Origin: Flammeovirgaceae bacterium
GTDB taxonomy: Bacteria; Bacteroidota; Bacteroidia; Cytophagales; Cyclobacteriaceae
Assembly (NCBI GenBank): GCA_023251155.1
Contig: JAHEZH010000018.1
Coordinates: 1 to 52,721, forward strand
Direction of reading: 5' to 3'
Length of the DNA stretch: 52,721 nt
The notes beneath the pieces were generated by a model. That model searched no databases, was not told the origin of the DNA, and saw only the letters and a program-made list of their open reading frames with translations. Positions 42,758 through 51,358 of this stretch are shown here, one piece after another. A program made the position numbers and the translations under genes. How positions within the stretch are numbered: the stretch's first letter is position 1; each line of letters opens with the position of its first letter.

Positions 42758-44416
42758 ATGTCTATGATGAAACGCCACAACTTGTTTATTCTGTTTTTGG
42801 TTTTAGTTGCCAGCACCATGCAGGCACAAGTCACCGATCAGGCGAAAGCCATTGATGAGTACCTCACCGGCGTATACCAGCCTGCTGAACCTGGTGCCAG
42901 CGTACTGGTCGTAAAAGACGGAAAAGTCATCCTTCGAAAAGGATATGGTCTGGCAAAGCTTGATCCGAAGACCCCGATTACACCCGAAACAATTTTCCGT
43001 ATCGGCAGTGTAACCAAGCAATTTACTTCTGCTGCTATTCTCAAACTTGCTGAGCAAGGCAAGCTTAACCTGCAGGATGATATGACCAAATACTTGCCTT
43101 CGTATCCCTCCCAAGGAAAGAAGATTACCATTGAACATTTGCTTACGCATACCTCGGGGATAAAAAGTTATACCAGCCTGGAAGAGGTGATGGAGAAGAG
43201 AGAACAGGAAATAAGTATCGATAACCTGATCAATACATTCAAAGATCAGCCTTTTGATTTTAATCCGGGTGATGGCTACCTGTACAATAACTCCGGATAT
43301 TTTTTGTTAGGTGCTATTGTTGAAAAAGTGTCAGGCATGACCTGGGGCGAGTACCTGAAGAAAAATTTCTTTGTTCCCCTGAAGATGACGAATACATTTT
43401 ATTATGACCCGAAGCTTCCGGCTCAGGCCACGGGGTATCAGAAAACATCAGCCACAGAATATGGCGTAGCCAAAGAAGTACACCCTACCGTACCTTATTC
43501 GGCGGGTGCTCTTTTTTCTACTGTTGATGATCTATGGAAATGGGAAAAAGCCCTCTTTGAATATAAAGTAATCAAAAAAGAGTCGCTCGATAAAGCATGG
43601 ACTCCTCTTACATTGAACAATGGTAAAAAGGAAAGCTATGGGTATGGATGGTCATTAAGTAAAATCGGCGACAACAAAGTGATTGGCCATGGAGGAGGTA
43701 TCGATGGATTTGTCTGTCATGAACTTTACGTGCCGGCAAGCAAATTATTCGTTACGATTTTAGAGAATGGAAATCCGGTTGACCCGCAAAGCACCGCTTA
43801 TGAAATTGCAGATCGGGTGTTGGGAACATCCGCCACTGTGCCTGCGGCCCTCACATTGGATGATAAAAGTCTGGAAGAATATGTGGGTGTATATGAATTG
43901 GCCAACGAGCCGGACCGTATCATCACTAAAAAGAATAACCAACTGTTTTCCCAGCGCACAGGCAGTACGGCTTATGAATTGATTCCTTACGGCAAGGATG
44001 TGTTCCTGTTAAAGGGATCACCATCACGCCTGAAGTTTAACCGGGATAGTAATGGCAAGGTCAAAGAAGCAGAGCTGATGGGCCGTGAATTTATTAATAA
44101 AGTAGCAAGCAAAACGGACAAGCCGATTCCGGCAGAAAAGGCAACCGTGGTGGTGCCGGCAGAGGTGTTTGATCAATACGTAGGCGAATATCAACTGGCG
44201 CCAGGCTTCATCATTACCGTGCGAAGAGAAGATGCTAAATTCATCGCGCAAGCTACCGGCCAGCCTCCGTTCGAAATATTTGCGGAGAATGAAACTACTT
44301 TCTTTCTGAAGGTAGTGCAGGCAAAGATGGAGTTCAAGAAAAATGCAGAAGGCAAAACGGAGAGCCTCACCTTATTCCAAAACGGACAGGCAATGCCAGG
44401 GAAGAAGATCAAGTAA
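42758..44416 (+). CDS. Serine beta-lactamase-like hydrolase (class C / esterase type), exported
   Basis: A 552-residue protein with signal peptide LFILFLVLVASTMQAQ (cleavage near residue 24). The penicillin-binding-like hydrolase domain has the nucleophile motif SxxK as RIGSVTKQFTSAAI near residue 84, the YxN motif as YLYNNSGYFLLG near residue 177, and the third motif as IGHGGGIDGF near residue 311. HGGG in place of KTG suggests an esterase or D-aminopeptidase-like enzyme rather than a true beta-lactamase. Two C-terminal repeats (EEYVGVYELANEPDRIITKK near residue 370, and FDQYVGEYQLAPGFIITVRR near residue 472) are DUF3471-like. The ATG at 42758 is used; Met codons two and three residues later are possible. 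Confidence 0.9.
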   Translation: MSMMKRHNLFILFLVLVASTMQAQVTDQAKAIDEYLTGVYQPAEPGASVLVVKDGKVILRKGYGLAKLDPKTPITPETIFRIGSVTKQFTSAAILKLAEQGKLNLQDDMTKYLPSYPSQGKKITIEHLLTHTSGIKSYTSLEEVMEKREQEISIDNLINTFKDQPFDFNPGDGYLYNNSGYFLLGAIVEKVSGMTWGEYLKKNFFVPLKMTNTFYYDPKLPAQATGYQKTSATEYGVAKEVHPTVPYSAGALFSTVDDLWKWEKALFEYKVIKKESLDKAWTPLTLNNGKKESYGYGWSLSKIGDNKVIGHGGGIDGFVCHELYVPASKLFVTILENGNPVDPQSTAYEIADRVLGTSATVPAALTLDDKSLEEYVGVYELANEPDRIITKKNNQLFSQRTGSTAYELIPYGKDVFLLKGSPSRLKFNRDSNGKVKEAELMGREFINKVASKTDKPIPAEKATVVVPAEVFDQYVGEYQLAPGFIITVRREDAKFIAQATGQPPFEIFAENETTFFLKVVQAKMEFKKNAEGKTESLTLFQNGQAMPGKKIK

Positions 44417-44425
44417 ATAAGTTGG

Positions 44426-44470
44426 CAGTTGACAATAGGCAATTGACAAAGCGTAGCCTATTGTCAATTG
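44426..44470. repeat. Inverted repeat between beta-lactamase-like gene and lipA
   Basis: Fifteen-base arms (CAGTTGACAATAGGC and GCCTATTGTCAATTG, one mismatch) enclose a 15-base loop that itself repeats AATTGACAA. It lies 10 bases after the beta-lactamase-like stop and 20 bases before the lipA stop, between convergent genes. There is no long T-run, so it is either a weak bidirectional terminator or a small dispersed repeat. Confidence 0.65.
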
Positions 44471-44489
44471 CTATTTGTTAATCAGGATT

Positions 44490-45389
44490 TTAATCCATCG
44501 GTACATTCACATGGCGCTCGGCATGATAGGAGGAGCGTACCAGTGGTCCGGATTCTACGTATTTCAATCCACGCTTCAGTCCTTCTTCTTGATACATCGC
44601 AAAAGTGTCGGGATGGATAAATTCGGCTACTTCAAGGTGAAGCTTGGTGGGTTGCAGGTATTGTCCGAGCGTAAGAATCATCAAGCCATTGGCAGCAAGA
44701 TCATCCATGGCTTTAAAAACTTCTTCTTTGGTTTCGCCAATGCCGAGCATGATGCCGGTTTTTGTTCTTTTGCCTGCTTCGCGAATGCGTTTGATTTGCT
44801 CCAGGCTGCGTTCGTATTTTGCCTGGGGGCGAACCATACGATAGAGTCTTCCTACCGTTTCCATATTATGGCTTACCACCTCCTGTCCACCTTCAATCAT
44901 GCGGTACAGTGCTTCCCAGTTTCCTTTGGTGTCAGGTATTAATGTTTCGATGGTGGTCTCCGGGCTGATGGCTTTTGTTTGTACCACGGTTTGGTACCAT
45001 ACTTCCGCACCACGGTCTTTCAATTCGTCGCGATTTACGGAGGTGATCACCGCATGTTTCACCCCCATCAGTTTGATGGCTTCCGCTACGCGCTTCGGTT
45101 CCTCTACGTCATATTCCGTAGGGCGGCCGGTAGCTACTGCGCAGAAGGTACAGCTGCGGGTACACACGTTACCTAATATCATGAAAGTAGCCGTGCCAGC
45201 TCCCCAGCATTCGCCCATGTTAGGGCAATTGCCGCTTTCGCAGATGGTGTGAAGCTTATAATTGTCTACCAGCTTTCGCACTTTCGCGTACTCTGGCCCT
45301 ACCGGCAATTTCACACGCAGCCAGTCTGGCTTGCGCTTGCGGGTAGGCTCTTCAGGTGCCGGTGCGGAGATAACAGGTAGCTCAATCAT
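44490..45389 (-). CDS. lipA: Lipoyl synthase
   Basis: A 299-residue radical SAM enzyme that inserts two sulfur atoms into octanoyl groups on lipoyl domains, including GcvH encoded next to it. Both iron-sulfur sites are visible: the auxiliary cluster CX4CX5C in [13 protein letters not shown] near residue 50, and the radical SAM CX3CX2C in [15 protein letters not shown] near residue 76. The C-terminal RSSYHAE near residue 285 supplies the serine ligand of the auxiliary cluster. The proline-rich first 15 residues are longer than usual but normal for Bacteroidota. The gene lies downstream of gcvH on the same strand, separated by 84 bases that hold an inverted repeat. Confidence 0.98.
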   Translation of the reverse strand: MIELPVISAPAPEEPTRKRKPDWLRVKLPVGPEYAKVRKLVDNYKLHTICESGNCPNMGECWGAGTATFMILGNVCTRSCTFCAVATGRPTEYDVEEPKRVAEAIKLMGVKHAVITSVNRDELKDRGAEVWYQTVVQTKAISPETTIETLIPDTKGNWEALYRMIEGGQEVVSHNMETVGRLYRMVRPQAKYERSLEQIKRIREAGKRTKTGIMLGIGETKEEVFKAMDDLAANGLMILTLGQYLQPTKLHLEVAEFIHPDTFAMYQEEGLKRGLKYVESGPLVRSSYHAERHVNVPMD

Positions 45390-45414
45390 GTTTGAAAAAA
45401 GTTAATCGTTAGCG

Positions 45415-45461
45415 GTTAAACGTTAATAGGGAATGAAATCATCAGACTATTAACGTTTAAC
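45415..45461. repeat. Inverted repeat between gcvH and lipA
   Basis: Perfect 15-base arms, GTTAAACGTTAATAG and CTATTAACGTTTAAC, with a 17-base loop. The surrounding DNA repeats the theme (GTTAATCGTTAGC before, CTATCAACTAACATT after). It lies within the spacer between gcvH and lipA and lacks a T-run, so it may be a dispersed hairpin element or an attenuator between the two genes. Confidence 0.7.
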
Positions 45462-45473
45462 TATCAACTAACA

Positions 45474-45848
45474 TTACTTACCAATAAGTTCCTTGTATTG
45501 TGCGGCAGACAAAAGGCCGGTAACATCTCCGGTTATTTCCATTTTGATCATCCAGCCGTCACCATAGGGGTCTTCGTTTACTTTTTCAGGGCTTGCGTCC
45601 AGTACCGGGTTCACTTCCACTACTTTACCAGCCACAGGCATGAACAGATCGGATACGGTTTTCACCGCTTCCACAGAACCAAATACATCATGGATATTTA
45701 CCTGTTGACCAACCGTAGTAATGTCAACGTAGACGATATCGCCCAGTTCGCTTTGCGCGAAATCGGTGATACCCACGGTAGCTGTTTTGCCTTCAATTTT
45801 AATCCACTCGTGATCTTTGGTGTACTGCAGTCCGTCAGGAATATTCAT
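45474..45848 (-). CDS. gcvH: Glycine cleavage system H protein
   Basis: A 124-residue lipoyl carrier that shuttles the methylamine group between the P, T and L proteins of glycine cleavage. Marks are YTKDHEWIKIEGKTATVGIT near residue 9, LGDIVYVDI near residue 35, and the lipoylated lysine in GSVEAVKTVSDLFMPVAG near residue 63. NEDPYGDGWMIKMEI lies near residue 91. Length is normal. It is divergent from the threonine dehydrogenase gene and upstream of lipA, which makes its cofactor; the glycine cleavage P, T and L genes are not in the window. Confidence 0.98.
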   Translation of the reverse strand: MNIPDGLQYTKDHEWIKIEGKTATVGITDFAQSELGDIVYVDITTVGQQVNIHDVFGSVEAVKTVSDLFMPVAGKVVEVNPVLDASPEKVNEDPYGDGWMIKMEITGDVTGLLSAAQYKELIGK

Positions 45849-46193
45849 GTGTTTAAAGTTTGTGAGTTACAGGAGAATTAAGAACCCAAAAATAGGGTAA
45901 GATTGGCAATCCATAAAATCTGTTTTTGCCTGTAGGTAGCCGCCACAATAAAAAAAGCGGATACCTGTTCATTTAAATTCGCAAACCGTAACCCAAAGGA
46001 TAATTGGCAAATGGGGTTCTGAATAATAAACTATTTTGATTTTTGGAATTCGTCTGAATATATAAACGGTTTGCTTTCGCTTACTGCCAAATGGATCATC
46101 GGAACGAAGAACATAAGCCTCTTTCAGCGGCAGGCCCTGGTCTTGTGCTCGCCATTCTATTCATTAACTTTCGCCACGTATTTGTATTTGACT
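45849..46193. other. 345-base divergent intergenic region (gcvH / tdh)
   Basis: Spacer between the gcvH and threonine dehydrogenase starts. It contains a candidate gcvH promoter at 45887-45917. An open frame in phase with tdh extends back to 46071 but its translation is not conserved-looking and is treated as untranslated leader. No RNA gene or strong hairpin was seen. Confidence 0.55.
45887..45917 (-). promoter_or_regulatory. Candidate gcvH promoter
   Basis: On the minus strand TATTTTTG (45894-45887) fits TAnnTTTG exactly, and TTTA (45917-45914) lies 19 bases upstream where TTTG is expected. Transcription would start near 45880, giving a leader of about 32 bases before the gcvH ATG at 45848. 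Confidence 0.5.
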
Positions 46194-47144
46194 ATGAGAA
46201 AAACGAAAGTTCTCCTTATCGGAGCAGGCGGACAACTGGGTTCGGAACTCACGCAAGGACTTCGGAATTTATATGGAACAGACAATGTGATCGCTTCGGA
46301 CATTAAAGATCCGCAAGGCACGCTGGCCGAAGGAAGGTTTGAAAAATTTGATGTCATGCAGCGTGACAAGCTTTTTGAAATCCTGAAAAAGAACGAGATC
46401 ACTCAGGTATATCACCTCGCGGCATTGCTTTCGGCAACAGGCGAAAAAGATCCGCGCTGGGCATGGAAGCTCAATATGGAAAGCTTGCTTTTTGTGTTGG
46501 AAGCAGCACACGAGTTGAAATTGCACAAAGTATATTGGCCCAGTTCCATCGCGGCCTTCGGACCTACTACTCCCAAGCAGGAAACCCCACAGGATACCAT
46601 CATGGACCCCACCACCGTGTACGGTATCACCAAACTTGCCGGTGAGCTGTGGTGCGAATATTATTTCAGAAGGTACGGTGTAGATGTGCGCAGCCTTCGC
46701 TACCCAGGTTTGATTGGCTGGAAGACCCCTCCGGGTGGTGGCACTACTGACTATGCAGTGGATATCTACTTCAAAGCACTGAAGGAAAAAAAATACGAAT
46801 GCTTCCTGGCAGCCGATACCTACCTGCCCATGATGTACATGGATGATGCTGTAAAGGCAACACTGGACTTGATGGAAGCGCCTGCCGAGAAAGTGAAAGT
46901 GCGCACCAGCTACAACATCTCATCGATGAGTTTCTGTCCTGCGCAGATAGCCGCGACTATCAAGAAACACATACCCGATTTTGAAATTACGTATAAACCC
47001 GACTTCCGACAGGGCATAGCCGACTCGTGGCCTAAATCCATTGACGATACAGCCGCCCGCAAAGACTGGGGATGGAAGCACCAGTTTGGCCTCGAAGAAA
47101 TGACTGCCGATATATTGAAGAACTTGTCCGCAGAACAGAAGTAG
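46194..47144 (+). CDS. tdh: L-threonine 3-dehydrogenase, SDR (epimerase-like) type
   Basis: A 316-residue protein of the extended SDR family from the ATG at 46194; the frame stays open to 46071, but the Rossmann start KVLLIGAGGQLGSELTQGL fixes the N-terminus. Catalytic residues are Ser in WPSSIAAFGP near residue 118 and the YxxxK motif in TTVYGITKLAGELW near residue 143. PGGGTTDYAVDIYFKAL near residue 182 is characteristic of the short-chain threonine dehydrogenases known from Bacteroidota such as Flavobacterium frigidimaris. They oxidise threonine to 2-amino-3-ketobutyrate, which a CoA ligase turns into glycine. The nearby gcvH and lipA genes fit onward glycine use. The ligase (kbl) is not in the window. 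Confidence 0.88.
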   Translation: MRKTKVLLIGAGGQLGSELTQGLRNLYGTDNVIASDIKDPQGTLAEGRFEKFDVMQRDKLFEILKKNEITQVYHLAALLSATGEKDPRWAWKLNMESLLFVLEAAHELKLHKVYWPSSIAAFGPTTPKQETPQDTIMDPTTVYGITKLAGELWCEYYFRRYGVDVRSLRYPGLIGWKTPPGGGTTDYAVDIYFKALKEKKYECFLAADTYLPMMYMDDAVKATLDLMEAPAEKVKVRTSYNISSMSFCPAQIAATIKKHIPDFEITYKPDFRQGIADSWPKSIDDTAARKDWGWKHQFGLEEMTADILKNLSAEQK

Positions 47145-47171
47145 CCAAATACGTACACTAAGGATAGAATG

Positions 47172-47205
47172 AAAAGGTCTTGTTGTTTTTACAGCAAGAC
47201 CTTTT
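47172..47205. terminator. Bidirectional terminator between tdh and T9SS cargo gene
   Basis: Stem AAAAGGTCTTGTTG pairs with CAGCAAGACCTTTT (one wobble) around a 6-base loop. It lies 27 bases after the tdh stop and 19 bases beyond the stop of the convergent gene, with A/T tracts on both sides. Confidence 0.85.
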
Positions 47206-47224
47206 GTTTTGTGCCTGGCAGGTC

Positions 47225-48670
47225 TTACTTCACAACAATGTGAGACACTTTATTGAAATCAATGGAACTCATCTTCACAATGTAGACTCCCGGATCCAGG
47301 GATACATTAAGTTGAGCATTGGTCTCGCTGGCTTTAATGAAGGCACGCGTTTTCTCTATGCCTGTGGCACTATATATGGTCACGGCAATCTCCTCTTTAG
47401 GTGCAAAATTGAGTTGGAGGTACAGATGGGAATCGACAACAGGTATAGGAAAAAGAACAACGTCAGGGGTGGCTTCAAGAGACACGGCAATCACATTGAA
47501 CGTTTCCGTGTACTTATCAAAGTCCACAGATTGTAACCGGTAATAAGAAGTACCCGCTATGGGATTGCTGTCAAAGTAACTATAGTCATGACGTGTTGTT
47601 GTTGTGCCGTTTCCTTTTACCTGAGCAATGGTTTCAAATTTGCGGCCATCCAAAGAGCGTTGCACATTGAAGTAGTCAAAGTTGAGTTCGGTAGCGGTTG
47701 ACCATTTTAAAGCAATACCATTGTTAGTCAGTGAATAAGAAAATCCGATAAGCGTAACGGGTAGCGGTCCACCCGATACACCTAATCCTTGTAAAATACT
47801 CCATAGCCATGCTGGAATGGCATTCTCCGTTGGAAAGGCAGCGGTCAAGGCGGCAGTGTTCGTATTATTCCATTGAACACCATCGATTACGGCACTCCAG
47901 CTAAAAGTGGGGGTATCATCAAAAAGATAAAACTGGCCACCTGTAGTAATGGCATTATTAATAGATATATCTCCTACAGCTACCGTGTTGCCCTGATTAA
48001 TAATGGTGGCGCCCCCTGAGTTAGTCACACTGAGATCCCCTAATACAATAAGTAGTCCTCCGGGATAAACGGTAATGTCATTTGCTGTAAGGAGATTCCC
48101 TTTCACAATCATCGTTCCGTAGACACCCAGCGTTCCAGCGCCTGCACTGGTATTATTATAGTCACCGCCAATGGTAACTGTAGCACCTGACTGTATGGTT
48201 AAATCATTGGCATTGGTGAACCCACCCGAAACATTTAGTGTGCCGGCAATATCTGCGGTTGAACCTCCGCTACTGGTGTTGTTAAAACTGGCGGCATTAA
48301 AAACCCCACCTGCTTTCAAAGAGAAAGTCCCGTTATTGGTAAAAGCACCGGTAATGCTAAGGGTGTCATAAATGTTTAATACACCACCGCTTCCGCTGGT
48401 GGATGTCGATAACGCACCGGTTAGGCTCACCTTTCCATAAACATTTGCGGTACCTACTATCGAGGTGCCGGGCGCTGTACCTCCCGTCCAGGTAGTGTTG
48501 GTACTCCAGTTTCCTGTGTAATTATTCTTTGACGTGTACGTCTGTGCGAAGGCAGAAGAAGAAAGTAAAAGAAAGGATAAAAAGAAGGCAGTAGTTGTGA
48601 TCCTGGGTGCTGTTGTATAAGCACAAAGCATACCTGTCTGCGCAGTGATACTGCGTAAAAAAGAGTTCAT
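47225..48670 (-). CDS. T9SS type A sorting domain protein, beta-solenoid-like repeats
   Basis: A 481-residue exported protein from the ATG at 48670; a GTG at 48691 would add seven residues. A long signal peptide ends at FLLLSSSAFAQ (near residue 43). Residues about 50-285 are low-complexity beta repeats rich in Gly, Asn and Thr with the theme SGGVLNIYD, AGTLGVYGTMIVKGN, resembling a right-handed solenoid. Then comes a fibronectin-like module (ALKWSTATELNFDYFNVQRS, SYYRLQSVDFDKYTETF). The C-terminal type A sorting domain (about residues 405-481) has VDSHLYLQLNF, VYIVKMSSIDFNKVSHIVV. The sorting domain directs export by the type IX system, after which it is usually removed. The protein is paralogous to the one at 49146-50732. 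Confidence 0.88.
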   Translation of the reverse strand: MNSFLRSITAQTGMLCAYTTAPRITTTAFFLSFLLLSSSAFAQTYTSKNNYTGNWSTNTTWTGGTAPGTSIVGTANVYGKVSLTGALSTSTSGSGGVLNIYDTLSITGAFTNNGTFSLKAGGVFNAASFNNTSSGGSTADIAGTLNVSGGFTNANDLTIQSGATVTIGGDYNNTSAGAGTLGVYGTMIVKGNLLTANDITVYPGGLLIVLGDLSVTNSGGATIINQGNTVAVGDISINNAITTGGQFYLFDDTPTFSWSAVIDGVQWNNTNTAALTAAFPTENAIPAWLWSILQGLGVSGGPLPVTLIGFSYSLTNNGIALKWSTATELNFDYFNVQRSLDGRKFETIAQVKGNGTTTTRHDYSYFDSNPIAGTSYYRLQSVDFDKYTETFNVIAVSLEATPDVVLFPIPVVDSHLYLQLNFAPKEEIAVTIYSATGIEKTRAFIKASETNAQLNVSLDPGVYIVKMSSIDFNKVSHIVVK

Positions 48671-49145
48671 AATAAAACGTGTTAACCCCACATATTCCCA
48701 GGCCTTTAGCGACTTGGGAATCCTGCAAGATAAGGGAAGGATTCAGTTGATCGATCTGGAAGAGTAATTTTTTAAATAAAATAAATGACGAGTGGTAAAT
48801 TGATCGGGTATTCTTTACTTGATCAATAGTATAAAGCCGGCAGTGATTTTCTTGCCGATTTTAAATAGTTATCAAAAGGAAATGCCAGTTAATGATTTAA
48901 TAGCAAACTCTTTATCTCTCTTTTTTATGAATCAAAATGTGGATAAATAAAGAACTTGTAGTCAACTACTAATCGTCCATCTCCTGTTACATCTGGTTGA
49001 CGATCGAGTGTCCTTGGAACCTTGGCAGGGTAGCTCAAGAAGCAGTACTAATGAAAAAAAAGATCGCTATCATAAAATGTATGATAGCGATCTTCCTTTT
49101 GTATAGCCATAGGTTGCTTAAGTCAAGAGGCGTGAAAAGAAGGAT
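48671..49145. other. 475-base spacer between T9SS cargo paralogues
   Basis: AT-rich spacer between two minus-strand genes. It holds the terminator at 49060-49094 and, 24 bases before the downstream gene, a 7-base inverted repeat ATTCCCA...TGGGAAT (48694-48721, 14-base loop). Short plus-strand frames have no support. No RNA gene recognised. Confidence 0.55.
49060..49094 (-). terminator. Intrinsic terminator of the T9SS cargo gene at 49146
   Basis: Perfect 15-base arms (AAGATCGCTATCATA and its complement) around a 5-base loop. On the minus strand the hairpin runs straight into eight T. It lies 52 bases after the stop of the upstream minus-strand gene, so the two paralogues are separate transcripts. 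Confidence 0.9.
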
Positions 49146-50732
49146 TTACTTCACCACAATTCTGCTCACTTTATTAAAATCAATAGAGCTCATCTTTACA
49201 ACATACACACCCGCTTCAAGGGTAGACAGGTTTAAGTCGGCCTCTGTCTCATTGGCTTTGATTAAGCCCCTCATCCGCTCTACTCCGGTCATGCTGAATA
49301 CCGATACCAGGATTTCTGTTTTTGGCTCAAAGTTGAGGTGAAAGGATAAGTTAGAATCGGTAACCGGTACCGGGTAGAGGGTTGCATCATGTGCCGTTTC
49401 GATGGAGGCGGATACTACCGAGAATGTTTCAGTGTACTTATCAAAATCAACCGACTGAAGACGGTAGTACGCAGTGCCGCTCACGGGAAGTTTATCTGTG
49501 AATGAATAGTCATGATATTCTTTGGTAGTGCCGTTGCCTTTGATCTGCGCAATGGTGGTGAAGTTTTTACCATCGGTTGATCGTTGCAGGTTAAAGTAAT
49601 CGAAATTGATCTCCGATGCGGTAGCCCATGCAAGTGTTATCGCTTCTTCGGTACTGCTTTTAATGTGGAAGAAGACTAACGTTACCGGCAGCGGACTTCC
49701 GCTAAGGCCTGCTATATACGTGTAGAATGCGTTGTCATTACTTTGAAGACTGGATTTGTTTCCAATATTTCCTGTTGTTGTCTGAGCGGTGGTAGTTCCG
49801 TTTACATAAAGCCCTGTTACTGGTAATGCATTACTGCCGATGGGTGAATTCAAACCGTTATTGTTGGTAACCGTATTTCCACCTCCTGTGCCCAGGTTAA
49901 TATTTCCATTTACATACGCCTGTCCGCCACAGTTAACAGTCACAAGAGTTCCACCTCCGGAAGTTCTCGTAATGTTTCCAAACACCACCAGTCTTCCGTT
50001 TTGATTTACCGTAATGTCTCCGCTTCCGGTTAATATAACATCTGTTTTCACTACCAGGTTGGCATAGTTGGTAATGGTCGTATTGCAGGACGATACATTC
50101 GTCCCCACAATCGCGTTCGGATTTGCATTGATAGTAATTGATCCATCAATTGTCATGGTGGAATTGGTCGCGTTCGTGCCCGGGTTCAGTTGGATTAAGC
50201 CGTTAGCCGTTACGTTGCCCGACACATTAAATACCCCGGCACTGTTAAACGAAGTAGTACCACTGTTACTCGTAGTTAAACTGGCAGCGCTTGTTGTTGA
50301 TCCGGCAGTGGCGGAGTAAATGCCTCCTGTTATAGAGAAGGCTGCGGAAACGGTAAGCGTTCCTCCCTGCATGATTACCTCCGCATTATTATCCAACGTG
50401 AAGTTTCCGGTGACAGCCAAAGTGCCCCCCGTTTGTACATATACGTTAAAGCCATTACCGGTTAATTGCGTATTGCCATTGATACTCAAACGGCCACCGT
50501 TCTGGATGGTGATCGAAGCCGAAGTGCCTGCCCAGCTGGTGTAACTGTTACCGATATAATTAATAGTGTGTTTTATGATAACCACATCTGTTTCTGTAGG
50601 TACCCCATTGGGTGACCATATAGAAGCATTATTCCAGGCCCCAGAAGCGATTGACGTATAGGTGGCAGCACAGACTGAATAAACTGAGCCGATCATCAAA
50701 GTCACTACAATTACCCACTTCTTCATTTTCAT
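49146..50732 (-). CDS. T9SS type A sorting domain protein, paralogue
   Basis: A 528-residue exported protein. Signal peptide MKMKKWVIVVTLMIGSVYSVCAA ends near residue 23; a second Met at residue 3 could also start it. Residues 24-340 are Asn/Thr/Gly-rich beta repeats (GGRLSINGNTQLTG, GGTLAVTGNFTLDNNAEVIM, GGTLTVSAAFSITGGIYS) like those of pectate-lyase-type solenoids, without a visible catalytic site. The C-terminal 170 residues match the neighbour closely: a module with WATASEINFDYFNLQRSTDG, SYYRLQ-type AYYRLQSVDFDKYTETFSVV, then the sorting domain ending VYVVKMSSIDFNKVSRIVVK. The near-identical ends suggest a duplication with diverged N-terminal repeats. Confidence 0.88.
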   Translation of the reverse strand: MKMKKWVIVVTLMIGSVYSVCAATYTSIASGAWNNASIWSPNGVPTETDVVIIKHTINYIGNSYTSWAGTSASITIQNGGRLSINGNTQLTGNGFNVYVQTGGTLAVTGNFTLDNNAEVIMQGGTLTVSAAFSITGGIYSATAGSTTSAASLTTSNSGTTSFNSAGVFNVSGNVTANGLIQLNPGTNATNSTMTIDGSITINANPNAIVGTNVSSCNTTITNYANLVVKTDVILTGSGDITVNQNGRLVVFGNITRTSGGGTLVTVNCGGQAYVNGNINLGTGGGNTVTNNNGLNSPIGSNALPVTGLYVNGTTTAQTTTGNIGNKSSLQSNDNAFYTYIAGLSGSPLPVTLVFFHIKSSTEEAITLAWATASEINFDYFNLQRSTDGKNFTTIAQIKGNGTTKEYHDYSFTDKLPVSGTAYYRLQSVDFDKYTETFSVVSASIETAHDATLYPVPVTDSNLSFHLNFEPKTEILVSVFSMTGVERMRGLIKANETEADLNLSTLEAGVYVVKMSSIDFNKVSRIVVK

Positions 50733-51007
50733 ATTTTTATTTTTTTATCAATTGCTTTCTGCTTTTGCAATAGTCTTACCAGCCTCCATTACCTACGGTG
50801 TAAACCCGCACGACAGATTTGGTATGTTCGTATTTCCCTCTGTTAGCGGCGGGGCCGGATTCGCTTTTTGCTATTTAAAACCACCGAAAAGGCCCGATAA
50901 GCCAGTGTTTTATTTTGAGTGGTCATTTTTATAGTCGTCAGATAAACAGGCACTGCCACCGCACTTATAGTGTCAAATCGGGAAACGAGCAGTTGACTTT
51001 GGGAACA

Positions 51008-51328
51008 TCAGTTCATCACCACTTCGGTGTACAGCGATCGCTCTTCACCATCCAGGTAGATGAGTTTCAGGCGGTAATACGATTTTCCCGGCAGGGGATA
51101 CAAATCTTTTGAGCTATGGATGTGCTCTTCATTAAGAAATGTCTTACCCAGTATCACAATGATGGCGCTGAAATTTTTGCCATCATCCGATCGTTCGATG
51201 ACAAACCGATCAAAATACTCCTGGGCAGAAGTGGTCCATTTTAATATCACTTTGTCCCGGTCTGCATGCGCACTGAATAAAGAATCATTTTTTTTCCCCG
51301 CTACGTCCTTTGCACTTTCTTTTGCCAT
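51008..51328 (-). CDS. Orphan fibronectin-like module of T9SS cargo type (106 aa)
   Basis: A 106-residue frame. Residues 25-105 (VILKWTTSAQEYFDRFVIER, SDDGKNFSAI, GKSYYRLKLIYLDGEERSLY) are clearly related to the module just before the sorting domain in the two proteins encoded downstream. There is no signal peptide and no sorting domain: the frame after the stop shows none. The N-terminal 24 residues are charged. It starts only 30 bases from the divergent enoyl-CoA hydratase gene. It could be a remnant of a third cargo gene or a real small protein with this fold. The ATG is the only plausible start. Confidence 0.55.
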   Translation of the reverse strand: MAKESAKDVAGKKNDSLFSAHADRDKVILKWTTSAQEYFDRFVIERSDDGKNFSAIIVILGKTFLNEEHIHSSKDLYPLPGKSYYRLKLIYLDGEERSLYTEVVMN

Positions 51329-51358
51329 AATAAATTACTTTTACAAAAACCTCCATTC

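Noticed and set aside
44475-44942. 155-codon plus-strand frame opposite lipA
   Set aside because: lipA is certain on the minus strand from both iron-sulfur motifs; the other frame is a shadow.
46071-46193. N-terminal extension of threonine dehydrogenase
   Set aside because: The Rossmann fold begins right after the ATG at 46194; the extra 41 residues look like translated leader.
50733-51007. Lost sorting domain after the 106-residue orphan module
   Set aside because: All three minus-strand frames were read; one stays open for about 50 codons but resembles no sorting domain.
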